In this document: piece by piece, positions 28,160 to 37,787 of the stretch
Layout: each line of letters starts with the position of its first letter
Position numbering within the stretch: the stretch's first letter is position 1
Assembly: GCA_947475465.1 (NCBI GenBank)
Contig: CANJLK010000001.1
Coordinates: 124,001-188,000 of the forward strand
Length of the DNA: 64,000 nucleotides
From: Caulobacteraceae bacterium
GTDB lineage: Bacteria; Pseudomonadota; Alphaproteobacteria; Caulobacterales; Caulobacteraceae
Reading direction: 5' to 3'
Translations under genes and position numbers: made by a program
Notes under the pieces: generated by a model
What the model was told of the DNA's origin: nothing
Database searches by the model: none
Seen by the model: only the letters and a program-made list of their open reading frames with translations

Positions 28160-28593
28160 CCGCCCAGCGCGGGCGCTGACTTCGGGAGGAGGGTCAGGGG
28201 ACCCGTCACGCAGGTCCCCTGGCGCTCTTCGCTGGAGAGATTCGTGGAGACGACGACCTGGTGATAGGCGCCATTGCGCCGGCTGACCTCAAGGTGCTTG
28301 CTCCAGTAGGCTGCGTCATAGTTCGGCCGGTCGAGGCTGAAGAACACGATGACTTCGGGATCGACGCGTTGGATCGGGCTGCTCGTGGCGCAGCTGTCCT
28401 CGCAGAACAGAAGTCGCGCCAGATCGATGTGGAGGGCGGCGCGCCAGTCACTCACCACGGCTGGCCCGCCGCCGGTCGGCGGGCGGTCGGCAACCTGACC
28501 TGAACAGACAAGATCGAACTGCGCGGCGGTCTGCGCCCGAACGCCATTTGCGCAGGACGCGATCAGGGCGGCGGTGAAGGCGAGCGACCTCAT
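28156..28593 (-). CDS. Small secreted hypothetical protein
   Basis: MRSLAFTAALIASCANGVRAQTAAQFDLVCSG...; signal peptide; stop overlaps the copy 4 stop. Confidence 0.6.
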   Translation of the reverse strand: MRSLAFTAALIASCANGVRAQTAAQFDLVCSGQVADRPPTGGGPAVVSDWRAALHIDLARLLFCEDSCATSSPIQRVDPEVIVFFSLDRPNYDAAYWSKHLEVSRRNGAYHQVVVSTNLSSEERQGTCVTGPLTLLPKSAPALGG

Positions 28594-28753
28594 CTTGGCC
28601 TCGGCGGCAGTGAGCACCGCCCAGCTTAGCGGCGCGCGTGGCGCCCAGGCGACCCCCCATTTGCCGCTGGCGCAACCCTTTGCGCGGCCGAGCTGGCGCG
28701 GTAGGTGGGCTGGCGGACGCCGAGGGCGTTCGTCAGGCCGGGGGGCTACGACC

Positions 28754-30139
28754 ATGAACACCATCATGACGTCGCAGGACGTCGCCGCGCGGATCGACCG
28801 GTTGCCGGCGACGCGGTCGGTCTGGGTCCTCGTGGCCCTGGTGTCGTTCGGCGCCTTCTTCGAGATCTACGACCTGTCGCTGACCGCGCCCCTCAGTCTC
28901 GGACTCAGGGCGGCGGGGATATTCCAGAAGGGCTCCGCAGGCCTGTTCGGCCTGAGCGACCAGGCGACCTTCGTCGCGGCCACGTTCGCGGGGCTGTACG
29001 CCGGGACCCTGGGCTTCTCGGTCGCCGCGGACCGGTTTGGCCGCCGCCCGGTCTTCACCTTCGCCCTCCTGTGGTACGCCCTGGCGACCGCCGTTATGGG
29101 CTGCCAGGGCACCGCCCTGGGGCTCGACCTTTGGCGGTTCATCGCCAGCATCGGCGTCGGTCTCGAACTGGTCGCAGTGGACTGCTACCTGGCGGAACTC
29201 ATGCCCAAGACCATGCGTGCGCGGGCGTTTGCGGTCAGCAACGCCATCCAGTTCCTGTCCGTGCCGGTGGTGGCCATCCTGGCCTGGCGGCTGATCCCTG
29301 GCGACCACCTGGGCCTGGCGGGGTGGCGCTGGCTGACCTTCGTGCCGGTGGTCGGCGCCGTGCTGGTCTGGCAGGTGCGCAGGCGCCTCCCGGAATCGCC
29401 GCGCTGGCTGGAGGCCCATGGCCGAGGGGCGGAGGCCGACGCGGTGATGTCGCGTATCGAGGCCGGGGTGGAAGCCGACCTGGGCGCAGCCCTGCCGCCC
29501 GTCCGTCCGCAGGAAGCGGTCCCGGCGTCCACCAGGACGGATTCGCTGTGGCGGCCGCCCTATCGCCGCCGGACCCTGACCCTGATCGTCTTTCACATCT
29601 TTCAGACCGTCGGCTACTACGGCTTCAACAACTGGCTTCCGACGCTGCTGGTCGCCCAGGGGGTCACCATCGGCAAATCCCTGGGCTACACCGCCGTCCT
29701 GGCCGTCATCCCGCCGCTGGCGCCGCTGGTGTTCGGCCGCCTCGCCGACCGGGCGGAGCGCAAGTGGCTGGTCGTGGCGGGCGCCCTTGTCGCTGGCGGG
29801 GCCGGGCTGCTGCTCGGCCAGATGACCCAGGATTCCAACATCGCGATCTTCACGGTGATCGGCGCCAGCGTGGCGGCGGGCAATTCCCTGATGTCGCTGG
29901 CCTATCACACCTATCAGAGCGAGCTCTTCCCGACCGCCATGCGCGCAAGAGGGGTGGGCTTCGTCTATTCCTTCAGCCGGCTATCGGCGATCTTCTCGGG
30001 CTATCTGATCGCCTTCACCCTGGACCGGGCGGGCGGCGCCGGCGTCTTCGTGCTGATCTCGGGCGCCATGGCTGTCGTCGCCCTGACTATCGGGCTGTTC
30101 GGGCCGCGCACCCGGGGACTGGCGCTCGAGGAGATCTGA
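28754..30139 (+). CDS. MFS transporter (sugar/aromatic-acid symporter-like)
   Basis: 'FGAFFEIYDLSLTAPLSLGL', 'AADRFGRRPVFTFALLWY', 'ELFPTAMRARGVGFVYSFSRL'. Confidence 0.87.
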   Translation: MNTIMTSQDVAARIDRLPATRSVWVLVALVSFGAFFEIYDLSLTAPLSLGLRAAGIFQKGSAGLFGLSDQATFVAATFAGLYAGTLGFSVAADRFGRRPVFTFALLWYALATAVMGCQGTALGLDLWRFIASIGVGLELVAVDCYLAELMPKTMRARAFAVSNAIQFLSVPVVAILAWRLIPGDHLGLAGWRWLTFVPVVGAVLVWQVRRRLPESPRWLEAHGRGAEADAVMSRIEAGVEADLGAALPPVRPQEAVPASTRTDSLWRPPYRRRTLTLIVFHIFQTVGYYGFNNWLPTLLVAQGVTIGKSLGYTAVLAVIPPLAPLVFGRLADRAERKWLVVAGALVAGGAGLLLGQMTQDSNIAIFTVIGASVAAGNSLMSLAYHTYQSELFPTAMRARGVGFVYSFSRLSAIFSGYLIAFTLDRAGGAGVFVLISGAMAVVALTIGLFGPRTRGLALEEI

Positions 30140-30280
30140 GCCTCCCATCGACCACCCCTCGGCGGGGACTGCTCGCCCGTGAGCGCGTCTGCTATTGTCC
30201 GGGAGCCGCCAGGCCTATGCCCGCGCGGCGGCCCGCAAGACCGTCCTTCGAACGGTCAGGGCCCAGGGAGGAAGACAGCG

Positions 30281-31567
30281 ATGGCCAGCGAAGCGACACA
30301 AGCCGATCCGGTCGCCGGCGGCGCCCCGCGCCTGGCGGACTTCAGCTTTCCCTCACCGGAGATCGCAGCCTGCCCCTATCCGTTCTACCAGGCCCTGCGC
30401 AACGAGGCGCCGGTCTATCAGTATCCGGGACGCAACGACTTTCTGATATCGCGGCGGGAAGACATCCTGCAGGTGATGCGCCAGCCGGAAATCTTCTCCA
30501 ACCGGCTCTACCTGGTCGATCCCCTGTCGCCCGGCGCCGACCGGCGCGAGGTGCTGGAAGCGCCGCCGCCCGGCGGGATCATCTCCACTTCCTTCACCCT
30601 CAGCCATTCGGACCTGCCCGAGCACAGCATCAAGCGCCAGGCCCTGAGGAGCCTCATCAACCCCAGGCACATCCACAGCTGCGAGGCGGCGATGCGGCGG
30701 ATCGCCAACGAACTGATCGACGGATTCGCCCATCGCGGCGAGGTGGAGCTGCGCAGCGAATTCGCCAATCCGCTCGCCATCCTCACCATCTGCGAGGTGG
30801 CGGGATTTCCGGCTGAGGACAAGGACACCTTCCTGAGCTGGCGGCGCGGCACGATCAACCAGGGGCGCAGGTTCCTGACTCCGGAACAGCTTGCCGCGCA
30901 GCCTCGCGAGATGGAGGGCCGGGTGCAGTACGTCGAGGCGATGATCCTCGACCGCGCCGCCCACCCACGCGACGACTTCCTCAGCGAGGCCATCCAGGCC
31001 CAGATCGCCCGCGACGGTGAGATCAACCTGCCCTATCTGACCGGCGAAATGGGGCTGGTCCTGGGGGCCGGCAGCGAATCCACCGGCCAGCTGATCGCCA
31101 ACATGATGCGCCTTTTGATCGAACATCCCGACCAGCTGGCCAAGGTGGTCGCCGATCGGAGCCTGGTTCCGGGCGCGGTGGACGAGGTGCTGCGTTACGA
31201 GACCCCGGTCCAGTGCACCTCGCGCCTGGTTATGGAAGACACCGAGGTCGGCGGCGTGGCGGTGCCCAAGGGCGCCTTCGTGCTGATGATGTATGGCGCA
31301 GCCAACCGCGACCAGACCTGGTCCTCGCCCGAAGAGTTCAACATCGAGCGGCCGGCCGTGCGCGAGCTCAGCATGGCGTTCGGGGCGGGAATCCACCGCT
31401 GCCTGGGGTCCCCGATCGCCCTGGCTGAAGGTCGGATCGCCCTGGAAGTCATGCTGGAGCGGCTGAAGAACCCGCGCTTTGCGCCTGGTCACGAGGCCGA
31501 TCGGGAGAACATCGAGAACTTCGAAAAGCGGGCGCCCAAGGCGCTGCACATCCAGTTCGACGCCTGA
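30281..31567 (+). CDS. Cytochrome P450
   Basis: Heme loop 'FGAGIHRCLGSPIALAEGRIAL', K-helix 'VDEVLRYETP', I-helix 'LGAGSESTGQ'. Confidence 0.95.
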   Translation: MASEATQADPVAGGAPRLADFSFPSPEIAACPYPFYQALRNEAPVYQYPGRNDFLISRREDILQVMRQPEIFSNRLYLVDPLSPGADRREVLEAPPPGGIISTSFTLSHSDLPEHSIKRQALRSLINPRHIHSCEAAMRRIANELIDGFAHRGEVELRSEFANPLAILTICEVAGFPAEDKDTFLSWRRGTINQGRRFLTPEQLAAQPREMEGRVQYVEAMILDRAAHPRDDFLSEAIQAQIARDGEINLPYLTGEMGLVLGAGSESTGQLIANMMRLLIEHPDQLAKVVADRSLVPGAVDEVLRYETPVQCTSRLVMEDTEVGGVAVPKGAFVLMMYGAANRDQTWSSPEEFNIERPAVRELSMAFGAGIHRCLGSPIALAEGRIALEVMLERLKNPRFAPGHEADRENIENFEKRAPKALHIQFDA

Positions 31568-31569
31568 GC

Positions 31570-32403
31570 ATGAGCAAGGTCTCGATCATCGGCCTGGGCG
31601 CGATCGGCGGCGGGGTCGGCCAGGCGCTGGCCCGCGTCGGCACGTTCGAACTCTCCGGCTACGACCCGCGGCCCGAGGCGTTCGCGCCGCTGGGCGGGGC
31701 CATGCGGACGGGCGTCTCGCCGGCCGACGCCAGCGAGGGCGTCGATGTCGCCTTCGTGGCCGTGGTCAACGACGCCCAGGTCCGCGCGGTGATGACCGGG
31801 GAGGGTGGCGTCCTCAGCGCCAAGACCCTGCCCGGGATGATCGTCATTCTCAGCACCATCTCGATCCCAGTCGTGTTCTGGGCCGCCGAGGAAGCCGCCA
31901 AACGTGGCGTCAAGCTGATCGACTGCGGGGTCTGCGGCACACGCGGCCTGCAGGAGAACGCCATGCCCACCATGGTCGGCGGCGACGTCGAGGCCATCGC
32001 TCAGGCGCGGCCGGTAATCGAGGCGTTTTCCAGCCCGATGGTCCACTGCGGCGAGCTGGGCAACGGCATGCGCGCCAAGCTCGCCTGCAACATGATCCTC
32101 TTCACCGACTGGGCGGTAGCCTGGCAGGGCGCCCAGCTGGCTACCGCGGCCGGCGTGCCGCTCGATCGCTTCGTCGAGGCCGTCAACGCCGCCGGCAAGT
32201 GGGTCCGGCCGCACATGGGCCTGGTGGAGGACGGAGTCGGGGTCTCGATGCCCGGCATGCCAACCCTGAGCCGGCCCAGCACGGCGGCCTTTGCGGACAA
32301 GGACCTGCGGGCCGCGCTGGCGCTGGCCGCCGACCTGGGCGTCGAGCTGCCTTCAGCCGAGGTGGCGCTGCGGATCTTCCCGCGGGTGGCGGGTCTGGCC
32401 TAG
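31570..32403 (+). CDS. NAD(P)-dependent HIBADH/6PGDH-like dehydrogenase (paralog B)
   Basis: 'KVSIIGLGAIGGGVGQAL', 'CGELGNGMRAKLACN'; collinear with the 24040-24870 product. Confidence 0.87.
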   Translation: MSKVSIIGLGAIGGGVGQALARVGTFELSGYDPRPEAFAPLGGAMRTGVSPADASEGVDVAFVAVVNDAQVRAVMTGEGGVLSAKTLPGMIVILSTISIPVVFWAAEEAAKRGVKLIDCGVCGTRGLQENAMPTMVGGDVEAIAQARPVIEAFSSPMVHCGELGNGMRAKLACNMILFTDWAVAWQGAQLATAAGVPLDRFVEAVNAAGKWVRPHMGLVEDGVGVSMPGMPTLSRPSTAAFADKDLRAALALAADLGVELPSAEVALRIFPRVAGLA

Positions 32404-33860
32404 GCGCTGGGTGGCAGATTGCTCGCGGCGCGCTGGGCCTCGATCTCGGCGCGCAGCTCGCCGTGCCGCTTGGACCCGAGCGGGAAGGTCCACAGCAGAT
32501 AGGCTGAGAACAGGATGGGCACAGCCGGGCCGACCGACACCATGACCCGCATCCAGACCAGCGATTCCGGCGTGGTGTGCTTGCCGGTCGGATCGAAGCC
32601 GACCGCCTGGAGCACGGGGAACAACGCGAGGGTCGCGAGCGCGGGCGCCAGTTTTGTCGCGGTTTCCATGACGGCGAAGAAGGCCCCGGTCTGCTGCCTG
32701 CCGCTCTTGGCGGTGTCGGAATCGACCACGTCGGCCATCATCGACTGCAGCAGGAAGCTGGAGCCGCCGTCCGTGGCGCCGATCAGGCACACGCAGATCA
32801 CGAACAGCGGCATCAGGCTCGGGCCCCAGAACAGCCAGCTGATTTGCAGGCAGCCATAGAACAGGATGGCGACCGCCAGGATGCGATGCTTCTCGCGGCT
32901 CCGGGCCAGGCGCATCCACAGGGGCGTCGCCAGGGTCGCGGCGGCCGAGATCCCCAGCAGCAGGGTGGCCGTCACGGCCTTCGCGTGCATCACATAGGCG
33001 ATGTAGAAGACGAACAGGGCCTGCTTGATGGCCATGGGCGCCGCCTGCAGGATCTGGATCGCCACCACCTTGCGGAAATAGGAATTGGTGACCATCGCCT
33101 TGAGGGTCGAGGCGATCTCGCCGGCCGTGATCTTGGGCTTGCCGGCGCCGGAAAGGTCTTCCTCGACCGCCCTTTCGGGAACCGAGATTACCGAGATCAG
33201 CACCGCGACCGGGGTGGCGATCACCGCGAACCACATCAGGGCTTCGAGCCTCTGACCGATGGAGGCGTCGGGTGTCAGCCATTCGACGGCGGTCGGGATG
33301 CCGTAGGCGGCCAGTTTGGCGATATTGGCCAGCAGCCCGCGCCAGCCCATGATCCGCGTGCGTTCCGCGTAGCCGTTGGCCAGTTCCCCGCCCCAGGCGG
33401 TGGAATTCAGCGTCTTGGCCGTCTGCGCCAGGGTGAACATGATGTAGGCGAACAGCAGATAGGCGAAGGTCACGTGGCGGGTGAAGTAGCCCGGAGTGAA
33501 TAGCAGCGCGCAGCCCAGCATCAGCGGTGCGCTGCAGATCACGATCCAGTGCCGTCGCCGGCCCCAGCGGCTGGGCAGGCGGTCGCAGACGATCCCCACC
33601 AGCGGGTCGGTGACGATGTCGAGCACCCGAGTGACACCCAGGAGCAGCGCCCACTGGGTGAGCGTGATGCCCATTTCGCCGGTGTAGAATGGCCCCAGGA
33701 ACATCAGCATCGGGGTCATCATCGCGGCCAGAGGCACCGCGGGCAGGCCGAAAGCGAACAGCTGCCAGGAAGAGAGGCGGTCGTTGTCGCCGTGCGCCCT
33801 GCGGACGCGTCCCCCTGCCTTGGCGGCGCGGCCCGGCTTGTCGAGCGCGGCGTCGACCAT
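32400..33860 (-). CDS. MFS transporter, glycoside-pentoside-hexuronide (GPH) type
   Basis: 'DIVTDPLVGIVCDRLPSRWGRRRHWIVI', 'WGGELANGYAERTRIMGWRG', 'DVVDSDTAKSGRQQTGAFFAVMET'. Confidence 0.9.
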   Translation of the reverse strand: MVDAALDKPGRAAKAGGRVRRAHGDNDRLSSWQLFAFGLPAVPLAAMMTPMLMFLGPFYTGEMGITLTQWALLLGVTRVLDIVTDPLVGIVCDRLPSRWGRRRHWIVICSAPLMLGCALLFTPGYFTRHVTFAYLLFAYIMFTLAQTAKTLNSTAWGGELANGYAERTRIMGWRGLLANIAKLAAYGIPTAVEWLTPDASIGQRLEALMWFAVIATPVAVLISVISVPERAVEEDLSGAGKPKITAGEIASTLKAMVTNSYFRKVVAIQILQAAPMAIKQALFVFYIAYVMHAKAVTATLLLGISAAATLATPLWMRLARSREKHRILAVAILFYGCLQISWLFWGPSLMPLFVICVCLIGATDGGSSFLLQSMMADVVDSDTAKSGRQQTGAFFAVMETATKLAPALATLALFPVLQAVGFDPTGKHTTPESLVWMRVMVSVGPAVPILFSAYLLWTFPLGSKRHGELRAEIEAQRAASNLPPSA

Positions 33861-34072
33861 CGTCCCTCCTCGACCTCGGCGCGCCCGGTTATGGCTCCGG
33901 GTCGCGGCCAGCAGGGCTGGCTCCGCGGCTGACGTATTTTGTCCCCTGTTTGGGGACCGGCCTCAAGCCCCAAACTGCTGGCCGGTTGAGCGCCCAGGGC
34001 TGTTGCATCCCTCCGCGCGCGTCGTCATTGTCCGGCGGCGCAAGGCGGCCCCGAGGCCGGCGGGAAACGTGG

Positions 34073-35143
34073 ATGAACACGTCGGTTCAGGGAGCAGCGA
34101 CAGGATCCGACGCGGGGATCGCGGGGCCGCTGGGCGCGTGGCTGGGCGAGCGCCTGGATGCGCCGGACCTGACAGTGCGCGGGATCGTGCGTCACACCGA
34201 GGGCTTTTCCTGGCAGACCTATACGCTGGACGCCGACTGGCGCGACGCCGCTGATGGTCGGCGCCACACCCGCGGGTTCGCCGTGCGCGTCGAGCCCCGC
34301 GATGGGCTGTTGGCGCCCTACGACATCGAAGCCCAGTACCGCCTGAACCAGGTGGTCAGCCGCCAGTCGAGCGTCCCGGCACCGGCCCCGCTTTGGCTGG
34401 AGACCGATCCCGGCGTGCTGGGCATGCCCTTCTATGTGATGGAGCGCGCCACCGGCCACGTGCCGGTGCAATGGCGCGCCGAGGACCCCATCGCCTTTCC
34501 GACGCCGCAGGCGCGCCGCGCCATCGGCCTTGAGTTCGTGGATATCCAGGCGGAAATCCACGCCATCGATTGGCGGTCCGACCTGGCCTTCCTGGCGTCG
34601 GACACCGATCCGGCCCGCTCGGCCCAGGCCCAGCTGGACTACTGGGTGGACCGCTATGAGCGCGGGCGGATGGTCGAACTTCCGGTGGTCCGGGAGGCCA
34701 TTGCCTGGCTGCGGGTCAACCTGGAGCCCAGCGACCGGCTGGTCCTCTGTCATGGGGACTACCGGATCGGCAACTTCATGGTCCGCGACGGGCGCGTGGT
34801 CGCGGTGTTTGACTGGGAACTGGCCCATGTGGGCGACCCGGTCGAGGACCTTGCCTACGCGGGCCTGCCGCTCTGGCGGGGCCGGGATCCCAGGCTGTCG
34901 CATCTCCTCGCGCCCGAGGATTTCTTCGCGCGCTACGCCGAGCGCACCGGCTTCGCTGTGTCGCCGCAGGCGTTCCGCGCCTGGACCATCTTCGGCCTGG
35001 TCAAGGCGGCGGCGACCTATGTTCAAGGCTCCCGGGCCTTCGAGGAAGGGCGCACGGGCGACCTGCGCCTGGCGGTAATGGGCCACCAGATCGTCCATGT
35101 GCTGCGCCATCTGGCCCGGGCCCTGGACGGGGAGTCGATCTGA
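34073..35143 (+). CDS. Phosphotransferase family protein (APH/ACAD10-like kinase fold)
   Basis: 'LVLCHGDYRIGNFMVRDGRVVAVFDWELAHVGDPVEDLAY'. Confidence 0.92.
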   Translation: MNTSVQGAATGSDAGIAGPLGAWLGERLDAPDLTVRGIVRHTEGFSWQTYTLDADWRDAADGRRHTRGFAVRVEPRDGLLAPYDIEAQYRLNQVVSRQSSVPAPAPLWLETDPGVLGMPFYVMERATGHVPVQWRAEDPIAFPTPQARRAIGLEFVDIQAEIHAIDWRSDLAFLASDTDPARSAQAQLDYWVDRYERGRMVELPVVREAIAWLRVNLEPSDRLVLCHGDYRIGNFMVRDGRVVAVFDWELAHVGDPVEDLAYAGLPLWRGRDPRLSHLLAPEDFFARYAERTGFAVSPQAFRAWTIFGLVKAAATYVQGSRAFEEGRTGDLRLAVMGHQIVHVLRHLARALDGESI

Positions 35144-35571
35144 TGCAGAACTCGCCGCAGCGCCTGCTGGCCGGCGCCGCCCAGGCCCTGCGCGAGGTGG
35201 TGGGGCCGGCGGTGGCCGAGGCCTATCCGCGCGCCCAGCTGGCGGCGGCGGCCGAATTGCTCGACAACCTGGCCCAGCGTGTCGAGTGGCGCCGCGACGA
35301 CGGTGACGAGATCGTGGGCCGCGCCCGTCCATTGCTGGAGGACGCGACCGCCGCGGCCGGTCCTACGGACCTGCAGCGCGCCCGCGCCTGGCTGGTGGCT
35401 GTTCCGGGGCCCGGCGAGCCCGGACCTGTGCTCGAGGCGCTGGCCGAGGCGCAGACCTGGGCCGCCGCGCACGCGCCGGACGGCGAACTGGCGGGCCGGC
35501 TTCGCGCCTTCGCCAGGTGGGATCTCGAATGCGAAGTGCGCCGTCTGCGCAACGGCATGTTCAAGGATTAG
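35143..35571 (+). CDS. Small uncharacterised protein, resembles DUF6285 partners of APH-like kinases
   Basis: ATG overlaps the upstream TGA (tgATGa); 'RLLAGAAQALREVVGPAVAEAYPRAQLAAAAELLDNLAQRV'. Confidence 0.65.
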   Translation: MQNSPQRLLAGAAQALREVVGPAVAEAYPRAQLAAAAELLDNLAQRVEWRRDDGDEIVGRARPLLEDATAAAGPTDLQRARAWLVAVPGPGEPGPVLEALAEAQTWAAAHAPDGELAGRLRAFARWDLECEVRRLRNGMFKD

Positions 35572-35583
35572 CAGGAACCCCGG

Positions 35584-36618
35584 ATGATCACCCCGCAGGA
35601 CGACCGTCCCCACCCCGTGCCGCCGCAGGCCTTCATGGTCTGGAAGGAGAACTGGGTGTTCCCGGCTCTGGACCGTCGCAACAGGATCGCGACCCTGTTC
35701 CACATCTCGCTGCGGCCAGGCCAGGGCGAGGGCATCTTCACAGCGAAGTTCACCATCGATGGCGAGGAGCACCGCTACGTTGGCCGAAGCCCCGTGCCGC
35801 GCGACCTGACCCAGTTCCAGCCGGTGGCCAACGAGCGGCTGCGCTTCGACATCGTGATCCCCGGCCAGCGGTTCCGCATCCGCTTCGACGGCGACGACAT
35901 CGCCGCCGATATCACCTACGACGCGCGCTTCCCGGCCTGGGATTTCGCCGACGGCCCCCTGGCGCCGGGCGAGTCCGTGCTGGGGGACATCGGTCGCCAC
36001 GTCTTTCCCTACAACCACTACGAACAGTCCCTGACCCATACCGGGACCATCCGTTTCCTCACCGGGCCCAGGGCCGGCGAGACGGTGGACCTGTCGGGCT
36101 TCGCCTGCCGCGACCACTCCTGGGGATGGCGCGAAGACCTGCGGTTCGACTTCCACCACTGGCTCTGCGCGGCGTTCGAGGACCGCTTCATCGAAGGCTC
36201 GGTCATGCAGGAGGACTTCTATCCGCACGGGCCGAAGGTTGGCGGCTGGATTTCCACGCCCGCGGGCAACGAGGCCATGGCCGCCATCGACACGCGCGAC
36301 GCCTACTGGATGGACCCCACCGGCCCCTTCGGACCCCTGGACCGCGACGTGCGCTACCGGCTGACCACGGTGGGCGGCAGGACCGCGAATATCATCGCCC
36401 ACATCCCGAAGTCCTATGGCCGGCTCTACCTGGACGCCCGTTCGCGCGACCGGGCGACGGTCTATCACGACGTCCAGATCTTCTGCGATTTCACCGACGC
36501 CGACACCGGAGAGCGCGGGGAGGGCGTGCTGGAGATCGGCAAGCGGGTGCAAGGCGCCGGCGTGGCGGACGCCGAGGCCTTCCGGCCGAAGGCCAAGGCC
36601 ATGGTGCAGCCGCGGTGA
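35584..36618 (+). CDS. Uncharacterised beta-rich protein (DUF7064/7065-like by recollection)
   Basis: 'SFACRDHSWGWR'-like segment 'GFACRDHSWGWREDLRFDFHHWLCAAFEDRFIEGS'; starts 12 nt after the upstream stop. Confidence 0.65.
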   Translation: MITPQDDRPHPVPPQAFMVWKENWVFPALDRRNRIATLFHISLRPGQGEGIFTAKFTIDGEEHRYVGRSPVPRDLTQFQPVANERLRFDIVIPGQRFRIRFDGDDIAADITYDARFPAWDFADGPLAPGESVLGDIGRHVFPYNHYEQSLTHTGTIRFLTGPRAGETVDLSGFACRDHSWGWREDLRFDFHHWLCAAFEDRFIEGSVMQEDFYPHGPKVGGWISTPAGNEAMAAIDTRDAYWMDPTGPFGPLDRDVRYRLTTVGGRTANIIAHIPKSYGRLYLDARSRDRATVYHDVQIFCDFTDADTGERGEGVLEIGKRVQGAGVADAEAFRPKAKAMVQPR

Positions 36619-37655
36619 TCCGCGCCGCGGTCCTGGGCGACAAGGCGCGACTGGATCTCCGGTCCGTCGAGCTGCGCCCGCCGGGGGCCGGCGAGGTGAG
36701 GCTGGCCATCGACGCCTGCGGCATCTGCGGGACGACGCTCGACGCCTGGAAGGCGCCGCCGCCCGGGGACTCCACCGGCATCTGGGGCCACGAGGTGGCA
36801 GGCCGCGTCACGGCGCTGGGGCCCGGCGTCGCGGGCCTGGCGCTCGGCGACCGGGTCTGCGTGGAGCCCAACCTGGCGGTGGCTTGCGGCGCCTGCGAGG
36901 ACTGCCTGGCCGGCGCGCCGTTCGCCTGCCGCAACCGGCTTGGCCTGCCCACCTGGGGGTTCGCCGACGAGATGATCGTGCGCCAGGCCGGCGCGCTGCC
37001 GGTGCCGGCGGGCCTGCCGCAGCGGACCGCCACCCTCGCCGAGCCCCTGGCCAGCGTGATCCACGGCATGCGCAACAGCGTCGCGGCGTTGCGGCATGGC
37101 GGCCGGCTGGAGGGCGCGAGGGTGGGCGTCATCGGCGCTGGGGTGCTCGGTTTGCTGTCCGCCGCCGTGGCGCGCCAGATGGGCGCTGCCGCCGTGACGG
37201 TGCTGGCGCGCCACCCGCACCAGCGTGCAGCCGCCGAGGCGCTGGGCGCGGTGGCGCTCGGCGACGACGCGCAGGGCTGGGCGGCCTTGCGGGCCGAGGC
37301 GCCGTCCCTGACCGTCCTGGCGGCCGGGGGCGGAGAGCCCCTGCTGGACCGCGCGCTCTCCGTGACGGCGCGGCGCGGCGAGGTGGTGGTCCTGGCGCTG
37401 CTGGCCGGTGACCAGCCGGTGAACGCCCGGCGCGCGGTCCTGCGCGACCAGCGGATAGGTTTCTCGATCTCCTATGGAGAGCTCGACGGCCTGCGGGACA
37501 TGGATGTGGCGCTGGCGATCCTGGCCGCCGACCCGGAGGGGTTCGCGCCGCTGGTCACCGACGCCTTTTCGCTCGCCGACGTGGAGGCTGCGTTTCATGC
37601 GGCGGCCGACCGGGCCGGTGGACGCCTGCGTGTGGTTGTCGAGCCACGCGGCTGA
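36615..37655 (+). CDS. Zinc-dependent medium-chain alcohol dehydrogenase
   Basis: GTG 36615 overlaps the upstream stop; 'ACGICGTTLDAW', 'GHEVAGRVTALGPGV', 'CGACEDCLAGAPFAC', 'GVIGAGVLGLL'. Confidence 0.88.
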   Translation: MIRAAVLGDKARLDLRSVELRPPGAGEVRLAIDACGICGTTLDAWKAPPPGDSTGIWGHEVAGRVTALGPGVAGLALGDRVCVEPNLAVACGACEDCLAGAPFACRNRLGLPTWGFADEMIVRQAGALPVPAGLPQRTATLAEPLASVIHGMRNSVAALRHGGRLEGARVGVIGAGVLGLLSAAVARQMGAAAVTVLARHPHQRAAAEALGAVALGDDAQGWAALRAEAPSLTVLAAGGGEPLLDRALSVTARRGEVVVLALLAGDQPVNARRAVLRDQRIGFSISYGELDGLRDMDVALAILAADPEGFAPLVTDAFSLADVEAAFHAAADRAGGRLRVVVEPRG

Positions 37656-37787
37656 CAACCTCGCCTATGGGCAGCCCGGCCGTTTCGGTTGCGGGCGAGG
37701 TCGATCGGTCCCTATAGTTCCATCTGCGTCCCTTGAGCCCGGCGGCCACAATGCCGGGCCGGGGAACCCGTAAGGGGGAGGAAGCGC

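Noticed and set aside
30241-30280. GACCGT-CCTTCGA-ACGGTC stem before the P450 start
   Set aside because: Six-bp stem without U-tract or a second example; could be chance in GC-rich DNA
33941-33957. GTCCCC-TGTTT-GGGGAC inverted repeat as an additional GntR operator
   Set aside because: Half-sites do not match TTGTC/GACAA well; single occurrence
35517-37655. 712-aa + ORF as one protein
   Set aside because: The part before 36615 overlaps the 35584-36618 CDS in another frame and is Arg/Pro-rich; the real ADH starts near 36615
37737-37759. GCCCGGC-N9-GCCGGGC stem before CocE-like copy 5 as a version of the copy 1/3/4 leader element
   Set aside because: Sequence, loop and distance to the ATG differ from the shared AGAGGCGCG leader
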